Source: Equadaptatus sp045601305 (lineage in GTDB: Bacteria; Synergistota; Synergistia; Synergistales; Synergistaceae). Taken from it: a stretch of DNA of 21,576 nt. A program made the position numbers and the translations under genes. The notes under the pieces were generated by a model. It did not search any database and was not told the origin of the DNA. It saw only the letters and a program-made list of their open reading frames with translations. The DNA is taken from positions 1 to 21,576 of the forward strand of contig JAZRZG010000192.1 in NCBI GenBank assembly GCA_045601305.1, written 5' to 3'. Below, in pieces: positions 1 to 6,969 of the stretch (its first letter is position 1; each line of letters opens with the position of its first letter).

Positions 1-100
1 GTTTTTGTATTTTTTAATCTTTTCTATGTTTTTTTGTCAATCATCGGTTATCGGTACTTGCGCTTCGCGTCGCTGTATTGCTCGCTGCGCTCGCGCTGTT

Positions 101-118
101 AGCTGATGGCTGACGGCA
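101..118. repeat. Short GGCTGAC-type heptamer repeat
   Basis: Two adjacent 7-bp units, AGCTGAT and GGCTGAC, followed by GGCAGA. The same heptamer family is longer at 11963-12004 and recurs at 12043-12056. The preceding words GCTCGCGCTGTT also recur at about 11178-11189. Positions 1-100 are otherwise an AT-rich stretch followed by a GC-rich one, in which I see no gene. Confidence 0.6.
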
Positions 119-126
119 GAACACAA

Positions 127-492
127 ATTACCAATGACCAAGTACCAATTACCAATTGTGGTGTCCGCTGACGCGGACGTTGGAAGTTCATTTTTCATTT
201 TTCATTCTTCATTGCTTCTTTACTCCCGTCTTTCATACTCCCGTCTCCTATACCCCCGTGTTTTATATCCCCGTTTCTCATTCTCCCGTCTCCTATACCC
301 CCGTGTTTCATATTCATTTCTCTCTCGCCCCCCATATATACAAGACGGATTTTTGGCACTTTTTGGAAACCGGTTTTTTATAAACACAGTGTTTATCAGG
401 GTTTGCAGGGATATGAAAGTCGTTGGTCGTTAGTCGTCAGTCGTTAGCTTATTGCGCTTTTCCGAAGTGCTAAGTGCTAAGTGCGAGGTGCG
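127..492 (+). repeat. Composite short-tandem-repeat mosaic, copy 1
   Basis: A non-coding block built from several tandem families in a fixed order. ATTACCA-type heptamers come first (four units, 127-154), then a GTCCGC/GCGGAC palindrome (168-183), then TTCATTT heptamers (four units, 187-214). Six 15-bp units follow (221-310), then a unique core with AAGACGGATTTTTGGCAC and an ATAAACAC/GTGTTTAT palindrome (about 325-418). GTCGTTA heptamers (four units, 419-446) and AAGTGCT heptamers (four units, 465-492) close the block. From the 15-bp repeats through the last heptamers it matches 11305-11546. It spans about 370 bp with no ribosome-binding site or protein-like frame; the open frames crossing it are products of the repeats. 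Function unknown. Confidence 0.85.
221..310 (+). repeat. 15-bp tandem repeat, 6 units
   Basis: Six contiguous 15-bp units start at 221, 236, 251, 266, 281 and 296. Examples are TACTCCCGTCTTTCA and TACCCCCGTGTTTTA, and every unit keeps a CCCGT core. Because 15 is a multiple of 3, they read as an open frame (YSRLS, YPRVL), but nothing else suggests translation. Confidence 0.9.
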
Positions 493-532
493 TTCTTGTC
501 ATCAGTCGTTGGTTGGAAAAACTGAAAACCGA

Positions 533-725
533 ATTACCAAGTACCAATGACTAATTACCAATTGAGGTGTCCGCTGACGCGGACGTTTGAAGTTCATTTT
601 TCATTTTTCATTTTTCATTCTTCATTGCTTCTTTACTCCCGTCTTTCATACTCCCGTCTCCTATACCCCCGTGTTTTATACTCCCGTCTTTTATACCCCC
701 CCGTGTTTCATACTCCCGTATCTTG
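533..725 (+). repeat. Composite short-tandem-repeat mosaic, copy 2 (left part only)
   Basis: This repeats the left half of the block at 127-310. It has four ATTACCA-type heptamers (533-560), the GTCCGC/GCGGAC palindrome, five TTCATTT heptamers (593-627), then six CCCGT units from 634. Five units are 15 bp; the one at 694-710 is 17 bp because of extra C residues. The AAGACGG core and the right-hand heptamers are missing, so it is a partial copy. The unit counts differ from copy 1 (five versus four TTCATTT), as expected from slippage. Confidence 0.85.
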
Positions 726-771
726 TACACACTGTACTTTTCGTTCCGCGCTGACGGCTAAAAGTCAACAA

Positions 772-802
772 AACAGCCGGCTGGAATATCCAACCGGCTG
801 TT
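772..802 (-). terminator. Rho-independent terminator of the DUF2156 gene
   Basis: A near-perfect 14-bp stem (AACAGCCGGCTGGA at 772-785 with 789-802, one G-U wobble) and a 3-nt loop. On the minus strand it is followed by the T-rich TTTTGTTGACTTTT. It lies 16 bp past the stop codon of the gene ending at 819. Confidence 0.85.
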
Positions 803-818
803 TGCTGCACAACTGCCT

Positions 819-1709
819 TTATGTCAAATCAACTTCAACGGTGTATTTTTTCAGAAGCTCCGCCGGATGGTAGGCAAGTTTCGCGTTGCGCAGTCCTTCG
901 TCTCCCATATCTTCTTCACGATTTACGTACATTACGCCGTTTGCGGAAAATTTCTTTACAAACTGTTTCGTAAGCTGCTGGTAGGCACCCTTGCTGCTTC
1001 GGCTGGCTTTTTCAATATGGACATAAAGCGTATCGCCTTTGATTTCTCCTATTGAAAATCCTACTATTCGATTTTTCGCACGCAGTATCGCTCCGAACAG
1101 ATTATTATATTTTTCAGGGTTTTCAAGAACTTCTATCGTCATTTTCTGTTCTTCTGCCCCAAAAACGGACGTATCGTTGTGGCTTGCGCAAAATTCACCG
1201 TTTACATATTCAATAACTTCAGGCAGATCTTCCTTTTGAAGCGGCGTGAAACTCCATTCGCCGTTTTCGCGCTCAAACTGGTGTATTCTGTTTCTCTGCG
1301 CGCTGTGTTTTCTTCCCGGAAGCAGCGCAAGGTCTTCCGCTCTGTACAGATAATCGGAAAATTGTTCTTCGCTGGTCACGACTGCGCGCATGTGGGAAAA
1401 CAGGCAGACATATTCTTCAGGAACGGTGCAAAATCTGACCGTTTGTGTTTTGCGAAGTCTTTCATATTCAAGAATACGGCTTACCGCGCCGGTAATGCTG
1501 CCGCCGATGGGCAAATTGTAATACACATCGCCGTTTGCGCTGTGAAGTCTTGAATATATAACATTATCTTCCATGGCATACTGCATAGCAAAGATTTTAC
1601 GCCACATAAACAAGCCGCCGACCGTGAAATCACAGGTTCTTGCTTTGAACTCTGATAAAAACGGCTGAAAGACTTCTATATCGTCAAGGGTTATTTCCTG
1701 AAACCGCAT
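819..1709 (-). CDS. DUF2156 family protein (GNAT-like, phosphatidylglycerol lysyltransferase C-terminal type)
   Basis: A 296-residue protein that looks full length for stand-alone DUF2156 proteins, which share the GNAT-like fold of the lysyl-phosphatidylglycerol synthase C-terminal domain. Visible family features are the N-terminal FQEITLDDIEVF start, the GRKHSAQRNRIHQFE stretch near residues 131-145, LYVHIEKASRSSKGAYQQL near 227-245, and NREEDMGDEGLRNAK at 263-277. No transmembrane segments are present, so it is probably a soluble acyl- or aminoacyl-transferase-like protein of unknown substrate. The ATG overlaps the TAA of the upstream small ORF (TAATG) and has a GAGG Shine-Dalgarno 7 nt upstream, so translational coupling is likely. 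A strong terminator follows. Family assignment is confident; the activity is not known. Confidence 0.85.
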   Translation of the reverse strand: MRFQEITLDDIEVFQPFLSEFKARTCDFTVGGLFMWRKIFAMQYAMEDNVIYSRLHSANGDVYYNLPIGGSITGAVSRILEYERLRKTQTVRFCTVPEEYVCLFSHMRAVVTSEEQFSDYLYRAEDLALLPGRKHSAQRNRIHQFERENGEWSFTPLQKEDLPEVIEYVNGEFCASHNDTSVFGAEEQKMTIEVLENPEKYNNLFGAILRAKNRIVGFSIGEIKGDTLYVHIEKASRSSKGAYQQLTKQFVKKFSANGVMYVNREEDMGDEGLRNAKLAYHPAELLKKYTVEVDLT

Positions 1710-1807
1710 TATAAGACCTCATCGGCTGACGGGCGCTGTGCCGCAGATTTCTGCTGTTTCATAAACGTTTTAGCGTCTTTTGGTTCCACTCTGCCAAATT
1801 CAAGCAT
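1709..1807 (-). CDS. Small 32-residue ORF overlapping the DUF2156 gene
   Basis: A 32-codon frame starting MLEFGRVEPKDAKTF and ending PSADEVL. Its TAA stop shares one base with the ATG of the DUF2156 gene (TAATG), the arrangement expected for coupled translation. A purine-rich GGAAAGAAG lies about 8 nt before its ATG, and a TATAAT hexamer sits 24 nt before the ATG. The composition is hydrophilic with Lys/Gln-rich centre and no membrane segment. I do not recognise it. It could be a genuine small protein or a leader whose translation opens the downstream start; the overlap and spacing are the only evidence. Confidence 0.45.
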   Translation of the reverse strand: MLEFGRVEPKDAKTFMKQQKSAAQRPSADEVL

Positions 1808-1830
1808 ATTAACATCTTCTTTCCGTTTCT

Positions 1831-1836
1831 ATTATA
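1831..1836 (-). promoter_or_regulatory. Candidate -10 box for the small ORF/DUF2156 unit
   Basis: On the minus strand this reads TATAAT, 23 nt upstream of the small ORF start. I see no good -35 hexamer at 16-18 bp, so this is a weak call resting on the perfect -10 and its position. Confidence 0.35.
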
Positions 1837-2557
1837 ACGCAGTTTAACAAACATATTCCGAAAAACAAACGCAAAAATACTTACGCATGCGTACGAAAAG
1901 CTGCGTACACTGCCTTTGCGCGGTTCTCAAAATTAGTTCAGCAGCGGCATCACACAGCATATTTTGTGTGTTAAGATATTGACTATATATGACTATTATT
2001 TTTGAAACGTCGATATGAACTAATTTATATACGCTCTCAATATGCTCCGTATTCCTTAGGCAGTCATCAACCGTGCATCTTGGGGGAGAATATGCACGCT
2101 TAATTTTTGAATTTTGAATTAACACCAAATTCAGACAGATAACCGCAGGGAATAGCGATGTCTCAAACACGACAGCACATACAGCAAATGTGCTTGAACA
2201 ATCGGTGCGCAACCTCGGCAGCCGCACTAAGGAATATGACACGCTCTATGCCGATACTGTTTTCTTTCAGCGGGAGTACCAGCGACTTTTCTCCTTGCGC
2301 CTTTTATACTGACGAAAGCGGCGGAGGGATTGTCCGCCTATGCATAACGCAGTAAGGCAACCGTGTTACAGGGCAATTCCCGCTTGGGTACAGAGCGCGG
2401 CAACGGCACAGAGCAACAACTGACGGCTTATTTTATGTGCGATGTGTTCTTGCCAAAATGCTTCAAGTATGCTCTTCGCGAAAATTGGTTCATTTCTGTC
2501 TCCAATCACTGATTCTCCGAAATTCCGTGAAGTGTCCAAAAATTCGAGAGGACACAA
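1837..2557. other. Gene-poor stretch, possible remnant sequence
   Basis: About 720 bp in which no frame on either strand has a good start, ribosome-binding site and protein-like content together. It contains TTTTGAA heptamers (about 2103-2118), a TAAGATATTGACTAT word at 1972-1986 that recurs inverted near 3138-3152, and the possible coding fragment at 2118-2312. It may be a scar of a lost or inserted element. Confidence 0.4.
2118..2312 (+). pseudogene. Possible decayed coding fragment
   Basis: A plus-strand frame that begins right after a stop codon and reads as plausible protein (NVLEQSVRNLGSRTKEYDTL, then YADTVFFQREYQRLFSLRLL) before a TGA. It has no start codon with a ribosome-binding site, and the frame beyond the stop is low-quality. 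The residue pattern (helical, charged) looks more like real protein than the flanking frames, but I cannot name the family. It could equally be chance. Confidence 0.25.
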
Positions 2558-2581
2558 AAGAGAACCTTTTGGGGTTCTCTT
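2558..2581. terminator. Bidirectional rho-independent terminator
   Basis: Stem AAGAGAACC (2558-2566) pairs with GGTTCTCTT (2573-2581) around a 6-nt loop. It is followed on the minus strand by TTTTGTGT and on the plus strand by GCTTTTTC. It lies about 70 bp beyond the thioesterase stop and most likely ends that transcript. Confidence 0.75.
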
Positions 2582-2648
2582 GCTTTTTCTCAAACTTTCT
2601 TCTATATATAATATACTTTTGAAAAATGGAAACCTGTTTTTGTGGAAA

Positions 2649-3038
2649 TCAGTTTTTGAGTTTCATAGCGGTTTTGATCAGAAAGTTTTCATCGGTAACT
2701 ATGCAGCGTTCATGTTTTGCTCTGGCAATCTCTCCAGCTTCGTCAAAAGCTGTTATCATGAAGGTCAGATTTTTGCCGTCAATACTGCGAAGCTCACTTT
2801 CACATCTCACTTTCATTCCCACCGGTGTCGGAGAGGTGTGGACAAGTTCAATGGCAGCGCCTACGGTTGACTCTCCCTCTTTGAGTTCTGCTGCCACGCT
2901 TCGCCAGGCACACTTTTCCATATATGCCGAGAGCATTGGGGTTGAAAGAACGTCCATTGTACCGCTGCCAACTTTTTTGGCTGTCATAGATTTTGTTACC
3001 GTAAAACTGATACTGCCTGTTAAGCCTGTTCTAAGCAT
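2649..3038 (-). CDS. FlK-like hotdog-fold acyl-CoA thioesterase
   Basis: A 129-residue hotdog protein resembling the fluoroacetyl-CoA thioesterase (FlK)/thioesterase-superfamily group. The family's catalytic Thr, Glu and His are visible with the spacing I know for FlK (Thr42, Glu50, His76): here Thr33 in STPML, Glu41 in YMEKC and His67 in ELVHTSPTPVG. It probably hydrolyses a small acyl-CoA in the cytoplasm; the physiological substrate in non-fluoroacetate organisms is unknown. The ATG chosen (MLRTGLTG) has an AAAGGGAG Shine-Dalgarno 8 nt upstream; a TTG six codons earlier would place that site inside the gene. It is a stand-alone unit with its own terminator, downstream of the PFOR terminator. 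Confidence 0.85.
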   Translation of the reverse strand: MLRTGLTGSISFTVTKSMTAKKVGSGTMDVLSTPMLSAYMEKCAWRSVAAELKEGESTVGAAIELVHTSPTPVGMKVRCESELRSIDGKNLTFMITAFDEAGEIARAKHERCIVTDENFLIKTAMKLKN

Positions 3039-3251
3039 TACTGACTCCCTTTCCAAAAAACCAACGGGATATATTTTATCATAAAATCAGCGTATGAAAA
3101 GTTGTTAAACGACAATTTCCAAATTTTATAATCAGTAATAGTCAATATCTTATAACTCATATTATATCGTTTTTTTCGTTTCAGAACCGCGGGCACTAAT
3201 GGTACAAACGTTGTTGAACACTGACAAAAACGCCTTTACACACAAAACAAG
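3039..3251 (-). promoter_or_regulatory. AT-rich upstream region of the thioesterase gene
   Basis: A strongly AT-rich stretch (about 3070-3180) upstream of the thioesterase, probably its promoter region. On the minus strand TTTTCA and TAAAAT stand 16 bp apart close to the gene, but neither is a clear consensus match. The word TAAGATATTGACTAT (inverted, near 3138-3152) is shared with 1972-1986. No coding frame is visible. Confidence 0.35.
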
Positions 3252-3275
3252 ACAGACCGCCTCGCGGCGGTCTGT
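3252..3275 (-). terminator. Rho-independent terminator of the PFOR gene
   Basis: A perfect 10-bp stem, ACAGACCGCC (3252-3261) with GGCGGTCTGT (3266-3275), around a TCGC loop. On the minus strand it is followed by CTTGTTTTGTG. It starts 25 bp beyond the PFOR stop codon. Confidence 0.9.
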
Positions 3276-3299
3276 AAATTATCGTGTGCCCTGCGCTGT

Positions 3300-6200
3300 T
3301 TACTGGTTTTCTTCTATATGTTTGTATTTGGCATACTTCTTTGCCGCGTCATCTGCCGCCTTGCTGAAGAACTTTTCTGCGTTTTCCGGGAAGGTGCGTT
3401 TCAGGGAGTTGTAGCGCACTTCACCGTCAAGGAATTCTCCGTAGGCAAGCGTCGGTGCTTTTGAGTCGATTGTCAGCGGTTTTTCGAGCGACGGGTTGTA
3501 GCGGTAGAGTGTCCAGTAGCCGGCTTCAACGGCGCGTTTCATCTCTTCCTGAGTGCTGCTCATGCCGCGCACAATTCCATGTGCCGCGCACGGCGCATAG
3601 GCGATGATGATTGAGGGTCCGTCAAATTCTTCCGCTTCTTTCAGCGCTTTCACAAGCTGGGCTGCGTCAGCGCCCATGGCGACCTGCGCCACGTAGATGT
3701 TGCCGTAGGTCATAAATATCGCGCCTAAGTCTTTTTTGCCCGTAATCTTGCCCGATTTGCAGAACTGCGCAACAGCGCCGAGCGGAGTTGCCTTTGACGA
3801 CTGTCCGCCCGTGTTGGAATATACTTCCGTGTCAACGATAAGCACGTTCAGGTTCTGACCGCTTGCCAGCACATGGTCAAGTCCTCCGAAGCCTATGTCG
3901 TATGCCCAGCCGTCTCCGCCGTACATCCAGAATGTCTTTTTGGAAAGCTGGTCTTTGTTAAGCAGTATATCCTCCGCAACGCGCTTTTTCTCGCCCGTTA
4001 AGGCACCAACTTTGTTTTCAAGGGCAGCAGCAAGCCTGTCGCCTGTTTCTTTTGATTTTTCGAAGTTGTCGAATGCTTCAAGCCATGCTTTGAGTTCTGC
4101 CTGAGGAATGTCGTCTCCGCCGAGTTCAAGCAGTCTGTTTGCGCGTATCTGCTGAGCTTCTCTCTGCTGTTTGACTGACAGACACATACCAAGGCTGAAT
4201 TCCGCATTGTCTTCAAATAATGAATTACTCCATGCCGGCCCTCTGCCTTCCTTGTTTTTCGTGTAAGGTATTCCGGGCATTGCGCCTCCCCATGCCTGTG
4301 AGCAGCCTGTTGCGTTTGCCCAGTACACGCGTTCACCGAAGAGCTGCGTCATGAGTTTTGCGTACGGTGTTTCGCCGCAGCCTGCGCAGGCGGCAGAGAA
4401 TTCAAGCAGCGGGGTGTAGAACTGGCTGTTTTTCACTGTCCAGCGGTCTGGTACTTTTTTGTCTGACAAACTGAGTCCGTACTGCCATTCTTCCTGCGTT
4501 GATTTTGACTCTGCAAACGGTACTATTTTCAGCGCTTTTTCCTTTGCGGGGCATGAGGCGGCACAGCTTCCGCAGCCTGTGCAGTCTTCTTTGCTTATCA
4601 GCACTGAGAATTTGTAGTCTGTGAGACCTTTGCCGAGCGCGTTTTTCATCAGCATGCCTTTCGGCGCTTCTGCCGCTTCCTTTTCGTCAAGCAGATACGG
4701 ACGAATTGCCGCGTGCGGACATACAAACGCGCAGCGATTGCACTGAATGCATTTTGTCACGTCCCATTCAGGCACTTGTGTTGCCACGCAGCGTTTTTCG
4801 TAGGCGGTAAGCCCAAGCTCCACCGTGCCGTCTTCGTAACCGAGGAACGCGCTGACCGGCAGTCTGTCGCCTTTCTGGACATTAACCGGGTCAAGCATAT
4901 TGCGGACAATCGGAGGCACGTCGCGTGTGTCTTCAACAGGCGCGTCCTCTGCCGTTTTCCAGCTTTCCGGTATTTCAATTTTCACAAGACATTTGCCGCC
5001 GTCTTCTATTGCGGCGATATTTTGCGCCACAACCTTTTCGCCTTTGGCAAAGTACGTTTTTTCGATTGCCTTTTTCATCAGCGCAACAGCCTGTTCCACC
5101 GGCATAACTCCGGTGAGGTGGAAGAAGGCTGACTGAAGCGGAATGTTGACGTGACTGCCAAGACCGTGGCGCTGAGCGATTTCAACCGCGTCTATTATGT
5201 AGAACTGCGCGTTTCGTTCGGCAAGTGCGCGCTTTACTTTTGCCGGCAGCATTTTTTCTATTTCTTCCGCTGTCCAGTCGCAGTTGAGCAGGAAGGTGCC
5301 GCCATAGCGAAGCTCTGAGGCTGCGTCAAAATCGTTCAGCACGTATGCCTTGTTGTGTGCCGCGACAAAATCCGCCTGACGCACGAGGTATGCTGAACGA
5401 ATCGGCTCATCGCTGAAACGAAGGTGTGAAATCGTTACGCCGAGAGATTTTTTGGCGTCATATACAAAATAAGCCTGTCCGTATTTGTCTGTGTTGTCTG
5501 CAACAATGTCAATCGTGTTTTTGTTGGCGCCCACTGTGCCGTCGCCGCCCAAGCCCCAGAATTTGAAGCTGTGCTGTTTCGGCGCGTCGGGGTAAACGGA
5601 ATAACGGCAGTCAAGCGAGTGACCCGTCACGTCATCTTCAATGCCTATCGTGAAACCGTTTTTCGGACGCTGTGCTATGAGGTTGTCATAAACCGCAACG
5701 ATTTGTGCAGGGTCTGTGTCTTTTGACGACAGACCGTAGTGTCCGCCGATAATGTCAACCGTCACGCCCTTGCCGTTAAACGCGGCACAAACATCTTCGT
5801 AAAGCGGATTTCCCGCTGCGCCCATCTCCTTGCAGCGGTCAAGCACCGCAATACGCTGCGTTGTGTCCGGCAGAGCTTCAATGAAGTGACGCACAGAGAA
5901 CGGGCGGTAAAGATGTACCTGCAGAAAACCGACGCGGCGTCCCCTTGCGTTGAGATAATCGACCGTTTCTTTGATTGTTGACGAAACAGAGCCCATGGCA
6001 ACGATAACGTCCTCTGCCAGCGGATCGCCGTAGTAGTTAAAGAGGTGATATTCACGCCCCGTAATGTCGCTGATGTCGGCAAGATAATCCTCGACAATAT
6101 CCGGAAGATCGTCGTAGAAGCGGTTGTTCGCTTCACGAACCTGAAAATATATGTCAGGGTTCTGAACAGTGCTGCGAAGCACGGGGTGCTCAGGATTAAG

Positions 6201-6827
6201 CGCGCTCTGACGCCACAGCGCAAGAGCCTCTCTGTCAAGAAGCGGTTCGAGATCTGCGTAATCCATTTTCTCTATCTTGTCTATTTCGTGAGAGGTGCGG
6301 AATCCGTCAAAGAAGTGCATAAAAGGCACACGCCCCTTGACTGCCGCAAGATGCGCGACTGCCGCAAGATCCATAACCTCCTGAACAGAGCCTGAACAAA
6401 GCTGCGCCCAGCCTGTCTGACGGCAGTTCATAACGTCCGAATGGTCGCCGAAAATAGACATCGCGTGAGTTCCGACCGTACGCGCCGCAACGTGAAGCAC
6501 CGCCGGATGACGCTGCCCTGAAATACGGTGCATTACGGGAATCATAAGCATAAGCCCCTGTGACGACGTAAAACTCGTCGCAAGAGCGCCTGTTTCCACA
6601 GCCCCGTGAACAGCGCCTATTGCGCCTGCTTCTGACTGCATTTCAACAAGCTTGACCGTCTGACCGAAGATGTTTTTCTTGCCGTTTGCCGACCAAACGT
6701 CCGTTTTTTCAGCCATCGGCGACGACGGCGTAATAGGATAGATGGCGGCTATTTCGGAAAACGCGTAGGCAATGTATGCCGCCGCTTCGTTACCGTCCAT
6801 TACTGCAAGTTCTTTGTTCTGTCTCAT
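3300..6827 (-). CDS. nifJ: Pyruvate:ferredoxin (flavodoxin) oxidoreductase, single-chain
   Basis: A 1175-residue single-chain PFOR, the usual length for the fused homodimeric type. It oxidatively decarboxylates pyruvate with CoA to acetyl-CoA and CO2, passing electrons to ferredoxin or flavodoxin in the cytoplasm. Domains in order: N-terminal pyrimidine-binding domain with YPITPSSPMAE (about 30-40), domain II and transketolase-C-like region to about 410, gamma domain about 420-630, and a two-cluster ferredoxin domain. The clusters are seen as CIQCNRCAFVCP at about 693-704 and CTGCGSCAASCP at about 749-760. The TPP domain starts with CAGCGETPYAK near 814-824 and includes YGGDGWAYDIGFGGLDHV. 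The ATG at 6827 is preferred because AGAGAGGTG lies 6 nt upstream; the GTG at 6836 is part of that site. A terminator follows. Identification is essentially certain. Confidence 0.98.
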   Translation of the reverse strand: MRQNKELAVMDGNEAAAYIAYAFSEIAAIYPITPSSPMAEKTDVWSANGKKNIFGQTVKLVEMQSEAGAIGAVHGAVETGALATSFTSSQGLMLMIPVMHRISGQRHPAVLHVAARTVGTHAMSIFGDHSDVMNCRQTGWAQLCSGSVQEVMDLAAVAHLAAVKGRVPFMHFFDGFRTSHEIDKIEKMDYADLEPLLDREALALWRQSALNPEHPVLRSTVQNPDIYFQVREANNRFYDDLPDIVEDYLADISDITGREYHLFNYYGDPLAEDVIVAMGSVSSTIKETVDYLNARGRRVGFLQVHLYRPFSVRHFIEALPDTTQRIAVLDRCKEMGAAGNPLYEDVCAAFNGKGVTVDIIGGHYGLSSKDTDPAQIVAVYDNLIAQRPKNGFTIGIEDDVTGHSLDCRYSVYPDAPKQHSFKFWGLGGDGTVGANKNTIDIVADNTDKYGQAYFVYDAKKSLGVTISHLRFSDEPIRSAYLVRQADFVAAHNKAYVLNDFDAASELRYGGTFLLNCDWTAEEIEKMLPAKVKRALAERNAQFYIIDAVEIAQRHGLGSHVNIPLQSAFFHLTGVMPVEQAVALMKKAIEKTYFAKGEKVVAQNIAAIEDGGKCLVKIEIPESWKTAEDAPVEDTRDVPPIVRNMLDPVNVQKGDRLPVSAFLGYEDGTVELGLTAYEKRCVATQVPEWDVTKCIQCNRCAFVCPHAAIRPYLLDEKEAAEAPKGMLMKNALGKGLTDYKFSVLISKEDCTGCGSCAASCPAKEKALKIVPFAESKSTQEEWQYGLSLSDKKVPDRWTVKNSQFYTPLLEFSAACAGCGETPYAKLMTQLFGERVYWANATGCSQAWGGAMPGIPYTKNKEGRGPAWSNSLFEDNAEFSLGMCLSVKQQREAQQIRANRLLELGGDDIPQAELKAWLEAFDNFEKSKETGDRLAAALENKVGALTGEKKRVAEDILLNKDQLSKKTFWMYGGDGWAYDIGFGGLDHVLASGQNLNVLIVDTEVYSNTGGQSSKATPLGAVAQFCKSGKITGKKDLGAIFMTYGNIYVAQVAMGADAAQLVKALKEAEEFDGPSIIIAYAPCAAHGIVRGMSSTQEEMKRAVEAGYWTLYRYNPSLEKPLTIDSKAPTLAYGEFLDGEVRYNSLKRTFPENAEKFFSKAADDAAKKYAKYKHIEENQ

Positions 6828-6969
6828 ATCTGTCACCTCTCTTGAGGAATGTTAAAACCAAATTACCAAGTACCGATTAGTCTCCGAGTTTGAAAATAAC
6901 CCTTTAACGCTGCAGAATACCGCAAAAATCTGCGGCACAACGATTATTTCTAAGTGCTAAATGCTGCTT
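6828..6969 (-). other. Intergenic gap with heptamer repeats
   Basis: This separates the acyl-CoA synthetase fusion from nifJ. It contains ATTACCA AGTACCG heptamers (6862-6875) and AAGTGCT AAATGCT heptamers (6952-6965), the two families that bracket the composite repeat elsewhere. A short CCGCA/TGCGG hairpin is readable on the minus strand (about 6921-6937). I see no convincing promoter, so nifJ could be transcribed from here or from upstream. Confidence 0.5.

Noticed and set aside
134..433. Open frames across the repeat mosaics (also 547-873 and 11253-11501)
   Set aside because: They merely translate tandem repeats, and their shared C-terminal wording reflects DNA repeat identity. No ribosome-binding sites.
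127..492. CRISPR array
   Set aside because: The 7- and 15-bp units are contiguous with no spacers and no cas genes nearby.
1844..2242. 132-codon minus-strand open frame
   Set aside because: No ribosome-binding site, odd composition, and it overlaps a more protein-like plus-strand fragment.
2366..2593. 75-codon minus-strand open frame
   Set aside because: Its start lies within the terminator hairpin and no family is recognisable.
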